Source: Acidobacteriota bacterium (GTDB lineage: Bacteria > Acidobacteriota > Polarisedimenticolia > Gp22-AA2). From it: a DNA stretch of 11,050 bases. The notes under the pieces are model-generated. The model had not been told where the DNA came from, did not search any database, and saw only the letters and a program-made list of their open reading frames with translations. The stretch's first letter is position 1, and every line of letters starts with the position of its first letter. The stretch spans positions 1 to 11,050 of the forward strand of contig JACQNT010000045.1 of NCBI GenBank assembly GCA_016202915.1, in the 5' to 3' direction. Position numbers and translations under genes: made by a program. Shown here piece after piece: positions 6,429 to 11,050 of this stretch.

Positions 6429-7870
6429 CTTGGATCCCCGTTATTCGGCGGGCCAGGCGGGAGGATGTCCGGCCACCAGCCTTCCGGGTCGTTCGTCCGC
6501 AGCGGGCAGCGGTCCTGGATCCCGAGTTCGTGCAGCATGGGGTGGTCATACCTCAACGTCGGAACCTCGAACGACCGTTCGACCCAGTAGTAGCGCGGAC
6601 TGCCAAAGGCCATGGCCACTCCGATGAGCACGCTCGCCGCCGTCCAGGCCGCTGCGGACCGCCAGACCCACCGTCTCTGACGGGTCCGGGCCATCGCCCC
6701 AGCCCACAGCACGATGGGCAGGACCGCCGCATGGAAGAGGGCCAGGACCTGCCAGTTCATGATAGTGGTCGGGGCGATCGCGAACACCAGGACGGCGGCG
6801 ACGAAGCACCAGCGGACGTAGCCGCGGATCCAGCCGCGTCCGGAAGCGTCGGGATCGATCGACCGAAGCCGCCTCAGCACGGGAGACCGCCAGAGCCGGA
6901 GATTGGCCAGGATGGTGAAGCCGGGGGTCAGGACCGCGACCGCGAGGGCGATCCCCCTGGCCAGCGGCGCCACCAGGGCGCTCGCCTCCGGTCCCAGTGC
7001 CCGCGTGAAATCAAAGCTCACCAGCTTCCCGCTGATCCACAGCGAACCATAGCGCAGCCAGTAGAGCACCCCACGCAGGAGCGGAAAGACGAAGAGCAGG
7101 CCCCGGCCGGCAAATCCGCCACTCCCCGGCAGGCTCGCCGGGTCGCCACCGGAGTGCAGGGCCCACGGCACGAGCGAGGCAGCCACGGCGACGGCGCCGC
7201 AGGCGCAGGCGGCCCACTGCATCCGGAAGTACCCGCGCAGCCACAGCAGTGCGGTGGCCACCAGCAGCAGCAACGCGGAGGGGTGGAGCTGGAATGCCAG
7301 GCCGAGGGTCACGACGAGCAGGAATGAATGCCTGCCGCTCGGTTGGCGGCGCTGCCGGTGCACAGTCCAGGCGTGGACCGCTCCGAAGAAGAACAGGTAG
7401 TTGGGGTTCCACAAGAACCCCGAGTAGTACAGCCGCCAGGGATTCAGCCAGTACAGCACGGCGAAAAGGACGCGCTCTGGGACGCCCGCCGTAGCGCGCA
7501 GGAGGCGATCCAGCATCCAGTAGCCCAGAGCGTGAAGGATCGTGATCAGCAGTGTCGCGGCGCGGTCGTCGCGCCAGACGAGGAGCGGCAGTCCAACGAC
7601 GACGGCCGTCGCACCGCCCGGGACCGCGCCGCCCCGAGACGTCGGATTGCCAAACGGTACCCAGTGGCCGTCGGTGATCAGAAGCCAGCCGCGTGCCAGC
7701 AGGATCAGCTGATCCGCACCGACTTGGCTCCGCGCAACAAGCAGCAGGGAAAGCGCGATTCCGGTGAGGAAGAGCCCGACAAGGAGGGGACGGGCACCCC
7801 TCGCATGAGGCCCCGGGCAGGCCGCCGCCTGCGCGCCGTCACGCCGCTCCCTGGCGGGATACTCAATCAT
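6425..7870 (-). CDS. Multi-spanning membrane protein, GT-C / GT39-like glycosyltransferase candidate
   Basis: A 481-residue polytopic membrane protein with about ten hydrophobic segments starting near residue 29. The first extracytoplasmic loop carries GADQLILLARGW (51-62). Its Asp53 occupies the place of the catalytic acidic residue of GT-C enzymes, though the usual Asp-Glu pair reads Asp-Gln. LNPWRLYYSGFLWNPNYLFFFG (around residues 141-162) and a His in FQLHPSALLLL match a family of PMT/GT39-like proteins seen in surface-glycan loci. The last ~60 residues are a short hydrophilic tail rich in Pro and Trp. The likely role is transfer of a sugar from a polyprenyl-phosphate donor on the outer face of the inner membrane; donor and acceptor are unknown. 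The ATG start at 7870 lacks a strong ribosome site. It overlaps the next gene by GTGA and is divergent from the methyltransferase. Confidence 0.75.
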   Translation of the reverse strand: MIEYPARERRDGAQAAACPGPHARGARPLLVGLFLTGIALSLLLVARSQVGADQLILLARGWLLITDGHWVPFGNPTSRGGAVPGGATAVVVGLPLLVWRDDRAATLLITILHALGYWMLDRLLRATAGVPERVLFAVLYWLNPWRLYYSGFLWNPNYLFFFGAVHAWTVHRQRRQPSGRHSFLLVVTLGLAFQLHPSALLLLVATALLWLRGYFRMQWAACACGAVAVAASLVPWALHSGGDPASLPGSGGFAGRGLLFVFPLLRGVLYWLRYGSLWISGKLVSFDFTRALGPEASALVAPLARGIALAVAVLTPGFTILANLRLWRSPVLRRLRSIDPDASGRGWIRGYVRWCFVAAVLVFAIAPTTIMNWQVLALFHAAVLPIVLWAGAMARTRQRRWVWRSAAAWTAASVLIGVAMAFGSPRYYWVERSFEVPTLRYDHPMLHELGIQDRCPLRTNDPEGWWPDILPPGPPNNGDPR

Positions 7871-7879
7871 CGTGTCGCG

Positions 7880-7888
7880 TGCTAACCT
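7880..7888 (+). promoter_or_regulatory. TGCTAACCT: weak candidate extended -10 of the methyltransferase gene
   Basis: This lies in the 42-bp gap between the divergent genes at 7870 and 7913. As a -10 box it predicts a start near 7895, upstream of the GGAG ribosome site at 7901-7904. Only three hexamer positions match the TATAAT consensus and there is no -35 box. It is listed because the same TGNTANNNT shape recurs at two other gene starts here. Confidence 0.2.
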
Positions 7889-7912
7889 TCGTCCTTTTTC
7901 GGAGTGGCTCCG

Positions 7913-8476
7913 ATGCCGGAACGCAGCCGTCTCCTCGGCCGGGCCCGCCTGGCAGCCGTGTACGCCTTCATCGGCGCGCTGGTGACCCTGTCACGCCCCG
8001 ACCCGTTCCTGGTCGCGATGGGCGCCGTCCCGGTGGCCATCGGCGAGGGGATCCGGATCTGGGCGGCGGGACACCTGGTGAAGTCCACCCGCCTGATCAC
8101 TTCGGGACCGTACGCCTACACGCAGAACCCGCTGTACCTCGGCCGCCTGCTGATCCTGACCGGCCTGGCGATCGCCGCCCGATCGGTGCTGTACCTCAAC
8201 CTGGTAGCCCTCGCCGCAGGGTACACCTTCTTCTTCCTCTACTACATCCCGCGCAAGGTGCGGGTCGAGGGGGCACGTCTCGCGCGGATCCACGGCCAGG
8301 CGTTCGAGATCTACCACCGGAGCGTGCCGATCCTCTTCCCGCAACTGCGGCGCCATCCCGCCTCGGAGACGACTCCCTGGTCATTGAGGCTCATGGTCCG
8401 CAACCAGGAGCCGTTCGTGATCGCCTTGATCTTCCTCGTCATGGCCACCCTCGCCTGGAAGGCCGGCGACCGCTGA
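7913..8476 (+). CDS. ICMT/PEMT-type integral membrane methyltransferase
   Basis: A 187-residue membrane protein of the isoprenylcysteine carboxyl methyltransferase / phospholipid methyltransferase superfamily, which uses S-adenosylmethionine at the membrane. Visible family features are RIWAAGHLVKSTRLITSGPY (48-67), then TQNPLYLGRLL (70-80), corresponding to the usual R-H/N-P-lY-lG motif with Gln in place of Arg. Next comes a hydrophobic pair ending FFFLYYIP, and then VEGARLARIHGQAFEIYHRSVP, which carries the C-terminal Glu and the Y-x-x-x-VP element that closes the SAM site. A last hydrophobic segment follows near the C-terminus. ATG at 7913 is preferred over GTG at 7904 because GGAG at 7901-7904 sits eight bases before it. 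Bacterial members rarely have known substrates; a lipid or quinone precursor is possible. The 3' end overlaps the PAP2-like gene by 96 bp. Confidence 0.85.
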   Translation: MPERSRLLGRARLAAVYAFIGALVTLSRPDPFLVAMGAVPVAIGEGIRIWAAGHLVKSTRLITSGPYAYTQNPLYLGRLLILTGLAIAARSVLYLNLVALAAGYTFFFLYYIPRKVRVEGARLARIHGQAFEIYHRSVPILFPQLRRHPASETTPWSLRLMVRNQEPFVIALIFLVMATLAWKAGDR

Positions 8477-9334
8477 ATCGAGCCACGCCGGCAGGGCCCG
8501 CGGCCTCCAGCGGATCAGCAGGCCGCCCGCCGTCGGGGCGATCGTGACGCGGCGCTCCTGATCACGCCACTCCCGGCCGCCGCGGTGCGCATCCACGAGA
8601 AGCCGCCCCACGGTCAGCCCGTTGGCGTAGCCGAGGAAGACATCCGGGAGGTAATGCCGGTCCGAGTTGACGCGCTGCCAGGCAACCAGGCCCGCGGCGC
8701 CGTAGAGCCCGGCGATCCCGAACCGCTTCCAGAACCGGGCCCGCGGCGTGTCCTCGGCCGCGGGGCGCAGGTGGCGGTCGATGATCGGGGCCAGCATCGA
8801 AGCGGCGATCGTCACGTCCCCCGAGATGCTGTGCCCCTCTCCCTGGAGGAACTGCACGTCGTCTCCCTTCGCGGGCCTCTGCGTGGCCAGGACCCGCTGC
8901 CCCACGCCGACGATCGCCAGGGAAAACGACACGCTCTCGAGGAGGATCCGGGCGGTCTCCCGATCGTAGTCCGAGTCGCGGCGGGCGCCGGCCACGAAGA
9001 AGCCGAGGGCGACGAGGGGGACGCTCGCCCCCTTCCCCATGTTGCGGGCGCCCGACAGAAACCTGTCCAGGTCCTCGGTGCGGTTCCGGCGCGAGGCCTC
9101 CTGGACCTCCTCGCGTACGAGATACAGCGCGGCCGCAGCGCCCATCGTCCAGCCGACCTTCCGCCAGCCCGACCTGTCGAGGCGGAACGGCCTCCCGAAG
9201 ACGTAGTTCGCGTCCCGACCGATCTGCCTCCATCCCGGGGGGGCTTCGGCGTCCCGCGCGTGGGCGGGAGGGGCGAGAAGGGCGGCCGGAAGGAGGATGG
9301 CGCCGAGGCGCGTCAGAGGGGACCGGCGCCTCAC
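8381..9334 (-). CDS. Exported PAP2-like phosphatase-superfamily protein with a divergent motif
   Basis: A 317-residue protein with an N-terminal signal peptide (RRRSPLTRLG, a hydrophobic core, then AHA|RD near residue 26), so it is periplasmic or membrane-facing. The PAP2 layout is visible: GQRVLATQRP (145-154) for motif 1, GEGHSISGD (165-173) in the motif 2 region, and QRVNSDRHYLPDV (220-232; Arg221, His227, Asp231) for motif 3. If ISGD aligns with the usual PSGH, the motif 2 His is Asp173; alternatively His168 in GEGH fills that role. PAP2 enzymes in such loci dephosphorylate undecaprenyl diphosphate or lipid A. The GTG start overlaps the stop of the GT39 gene by four bases (GTGA), implying co-translation. 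The last 31 residues, acidic and low in complexity, are antisense to the methyltransferase and look like an unconstrained tail. Confidence 0.8.
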   Translation of the reverse strand: MRRRSPLTRLGAILLPAALLAPPAHARDAEAPPGWRQIGRDANYVFGRPFRLDRSGWRKVGWTMGAAAALYLVREEVQEASRRNRTEDLDRFLSGARNMGKGASVPLVALGFFVAGARRDSDYDRETARILLESVSFSLAIVGVGQRVLATQRPAKGDDVQFLQGEGHSISGDVTIAASMLAPIIDRHLRPAAEDTPRARFWKRFGIAGLYGAAGLVAWQRVNSDRHYLPDVFLGYANGLTVGRLLVDAHRGGREWRDQERRVTIAPTAGGLLIRWRPRALPAWLDSAVAGLPGEGGHDEEDQGDHERLLVADHEPQ

Positions 9335-11004
9335 GAGCCCAGCGTCTCAAGCCGCACCGGATCCGCTTGCGGTGCCGCGCAGGAGCCGCCGCCCCCCTCG
9401 GAGACGAGGAGGAGAACGAAGCGGTGGCCGACGCGCTCCCGGTCGAGCACCCGGACGTCGGTGCCGAGGGTGCGGCGTACCGCCTCATACGACTCCTCCT
9501 CGATCAGGCAGTAGACCCGCGGGGCGGAGCGCAGGAACGCGTCCAGATCCTCCCGGCTTCCCGGCGTCGCCAGGAAACGCCCCGTGTAGAACGCGTAGGC
9601 CGAGTGGTAGTGGGGGTAGATGCCGAGTGGTGCGTCCCCCACGGTCGCGCCCACTCTGTGACTGAACGCCCGGGCGGATTTGAACGGATCGAGAGCGGGC
9701 ATGACGACGGTCGCGATGATCAGGTAGCAGATGACGAGGCCGGCGGCGAGGTGCGCCAGCGCCACCCCGCCTCCCGATCTCCAGTGCGCCGCCACCGCGA
9801 CGATCGACGTGAGGATGACCGCCCCGCTCAGCAGGATGGCCGCTGGCAGCAGATCGGGAAACTCCCGGCGCAGGCGCGGGAGGTAATAGGACGCCGCCCC
9901 CAGAGCCAGGATCAGACCCGCCCCCAGGGACCAGGCGATCGGCCGGTCCACGGGCGGCGGATCCCAGGCCATCAGGGCCGTGTCCCACAGCCGGGCCACC
10001 AGGAGCGCGAGCAGGGGGAGCAGGGGCAACAGATAGACGCCGCGCTTCTCCGCGGAGATCCCGAAGACAGCCAGCAGGACGACGATCCAGGAGTAGACGT
10101 AGGCGTTCTCCGGGTCGCTGCGGGAGCCCGGGCGCGGGAAGGTGTGCCACAACGCCGCCGGCAGCAGAATGGTCCAGGGCAGGAACTCGAGCGGCAGCGC
10201 CGTGAAGGTATGCAGGAAGGGCCGGGTGTGATGCATCCCTTCCGTGAAGCGCCGCGCCAGCCGCTCCAGGGCGAATCCCAGGGGATACGCCTCTCCCGCA
10301 GAGACGCGGTAGGCTGCCAGCCACAATGCGGCGGGGGCGAGGGCCAGAGCCAGACCCCAGGCGAGGCCGGCGCGCCTCAGGAATGCCAGATTTCGGGAGC
10401 CGGCCAGGAAGACCAGGGCCGCGAGCGGCGGCAGAAGGAGGCCCAGAGGACCCTTGGTCAGGTTGGCGAACCCGATCGCCAGGTAGAACCCGGCGAGCCA
10501 GCCGGTCGAGCCGCCCGTCCGGTACGCCTGATGGAACGCCAGGCACGCGAAGGACAGGAGGCTTGCGAAGAGCATGTCGGGATGGGCCCAGCGCGCCTCC
10601 ATGAAATACCCCTGCGCCGTCGCCAGCACGACTCCGGCCAGGGCGCCGGTCCGCCTCCCGAAGAGGTTCCTGCCCAGGTAGAACACAGTGACCACTCCGA
10701 ACAGGGCCGCCAGGTTGGCCGGCAGGCGCACCGTGAGCTCGCTCACCCGGCCGGCGGGGAGGGACAGGACAGCCCCCAGCCAGAAATACAGAGGCGGCTT
10801 CTCGATGTACGGGCGGCCGTTGTTGTGCAGCACCGCCCAGGAGCCGGTCGTCAGGATTTCGCGCGTGACCTCGCCCGCGCGCGGCTCGTCGGGGGCCCAC
10901 AGGTCGCGACCCCCGAGGTTGGGCGTGAACAGGAGGAGAGCCAGCGGCAGGACAAGGAGCAGGCAGCCGCGGTTGCTGCGGAAGATCCGGATCGAATAGG
11001 GCAC
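9331..11004 (-). CDS. ArnT/PMT-like family 39 glycosyltransferase
   Basis: A 557-residue GT-C enzyme. The first periplasmic loop shows RDLWAPDEPRAGEVTREI (33-50), with the catalytic Asp39-Glu40 pair, followed by GRPYIEKPPLYFW (63-75), whose Lys69 fits the lipid-phosphate-binding lysine of ArnT. About ten to twelve hydrophobic segments follow, then a C-terminal periplasmic domain of about 120 residues (around YPHYHSAYAFYTGRF), as in ArnT. The expected reaction is transfer of a sugar from undecaprenyl phosphate to lipid A or another envelope acceptor. The start is GTG at 11004: an in-frame TAG lies nine bases upstream, so no longer start is possible, and a GAGGAG site precedes it at about eleven bases. 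It is the first gene of a pair with the PAP2-like protein. The sugar and acceptor are not determined by the sequence. Confidence 0.92.
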   Translation of the reverse strand: MPYSIRIFRSNRGCLLLVLPLALLLFTPNLGGRDLWAPDEPRAGEVTREILTTGSWAVLHNNGRPYIEKPPLYFWLGAVLSLPAGRVSELTVRLPANLAALFGVVTVFYLGRNLFGRRTGALAGVVLATAQGYFMEARWAHPDMLFASLLSFACLAFHQAYRTGGSTGWLAGFYLAIGFANLTKGPLGLLLPPLAALVFLAGSRNLAFLRRAGLAWGLALALAPAALWLAAYRVSAGEAYPLGFALERLARRFTEGMHHTRPFLHTFTALPLEFLPWTILLPAALWHTFPRPGSRSDPENAYVYSWIVVLLAVFGISAEKRGVYLLPLLPLLALLVARLWDTALMAWDPPPVDRPIAWSLGAGLILALGAASYYLPRLRREFPDLLPAAILLSGAVILTSIVAVAAHWRSGGGVALAHLAAGLVICYLIIATVVMPALDPFKSARAFSHRVGATVGDAPLGIYPHYHSAYAFYTGRFLATPGSREDLDAFLRSAPRVYCLIEEESYEAVRRTLGTDVRVLDRERVGHRFVLLLVSEGGGGSCAAPQADPVRLETLGS

Positions 11005-11050
11005 GCTCGGCTACGCTCCTCGGACCGCTCGGCGGCCGGGACGTGGAGAG
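11005..11050. other. Upstream edge of the GT39 gene, no gene seen
   Basis: These 46 bases contain the GAGGAG ribosome site of the GT39 gene and an in-frame TAG just before its GTG. I see no promoter-like hexamers and no other coding start. The rest of the upstream region is outside the window. Confidence 0.5.

Noticed and set aside
5496..6590. 364-codon open frame on the plus strand running from rmlB across the unknown gene
   Set aside because: The product is rich in Pro, Arg, Gly and Asp with no recognisable fold. It is antisense to two coupled genes with sensible starts and hydrophobic patterns.
6530..7327. 265-codon plus-strand open frame opposite the GT-C-like gene
   Set aside because: The translation is hydrophilic and repetitive (Gln, Gly, Asp, Arg), typical of the antisense of a hydrophobic membrane protein.
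1..11050. Mobile elements, CRISPR arrays, tRNAs, attachment sites
   Set aside because: I looked for spaced repeats, terminal inverted repeats, transposase or integrase motifs and tRNA-like cloverleaf ends and saw none. Short GC palindromes are frequent but expected at this base composition.

Overview
The window is very GC-rich, almost fully coding DNA from a Gram-negative-type bacterium. The best taxonomic clue is the truncated gene at the left edge. It encodes a von Willebrand A protein with the 'VWFA-related Acidobacterial domain' architecture, which points to Acidobacteriota or a similarly GC-rich neighbouring phylum. This is an inference from one protein family, not a phylogenetic placement. 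GTG starts are common, genes overlap often, and I see no mobile element, CRISPR array, tRNA or rRNA.

Layout, left to right. (1) The 3' part of a plus-strand VWA-domain gene (3-1049). (2) A minus-strand operon read from 2712 down to 1022: a Kdo/WaaP-like small kinase, a DPM1/ArnC-like family 2 glycosyltransferase, and a 109-residue membrane protein of the lipid A biosynthesis N-terminal domain (LAB_N) family. (3) An 80-bp A+T-richer divergent intergenic region, followed by a second, paralogous kinase on the plus strand (2793-3470). (4) A dTDP-deoxysugar cluster, rmlC-rmlA-rmlB (3537-5755). (5) A minus-strand pair joined by a GTGA overlap: a multi-spanning GT-C-like membrane protein (7870-6425) and a membrane-anchored protein of unknown function (6428-5706). 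(6) A plus-strand ICMT/PEMT-type membrane methyltransferase (7913-8476). (7) A second minus-strand pair joined by a GTGA overlap: an ArnT/PMT-like GT39 transferase (11004-9331) and an exported PAP2-like protein (9334-8381).

Taken together this looks like an envelope-glycan neighbourhood. RmlA and RmlB make dTDP-4-keto-6-deoxyglucose and RmlC epimerises it. The GT2 enzyme probably charges a polyprenyl-phosphate with a sugar on the cytoplasmic face. LAB_N is a candidate accessory or flipping protein. ArnT-like GT-C enzymes use polyprenyl-linked sugars on the periplasmic face, and the PAP2-like protein and the two kinases could adjust phosphates on lipid carrier, lipid A or core sugars. No rmlD (the final rhamnose reductase) lies in the window. 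The points most worth a second look are the divergent kinase pair, which share a block around the ATP lysine and have Asp where the catalytic loop normally has Asn; the PAP2-like protein, whose usual catalytic His position reads Asp; and the unknown protein coupled to the GT-C gene. There is no gene-free stretch longer than 300 bases.
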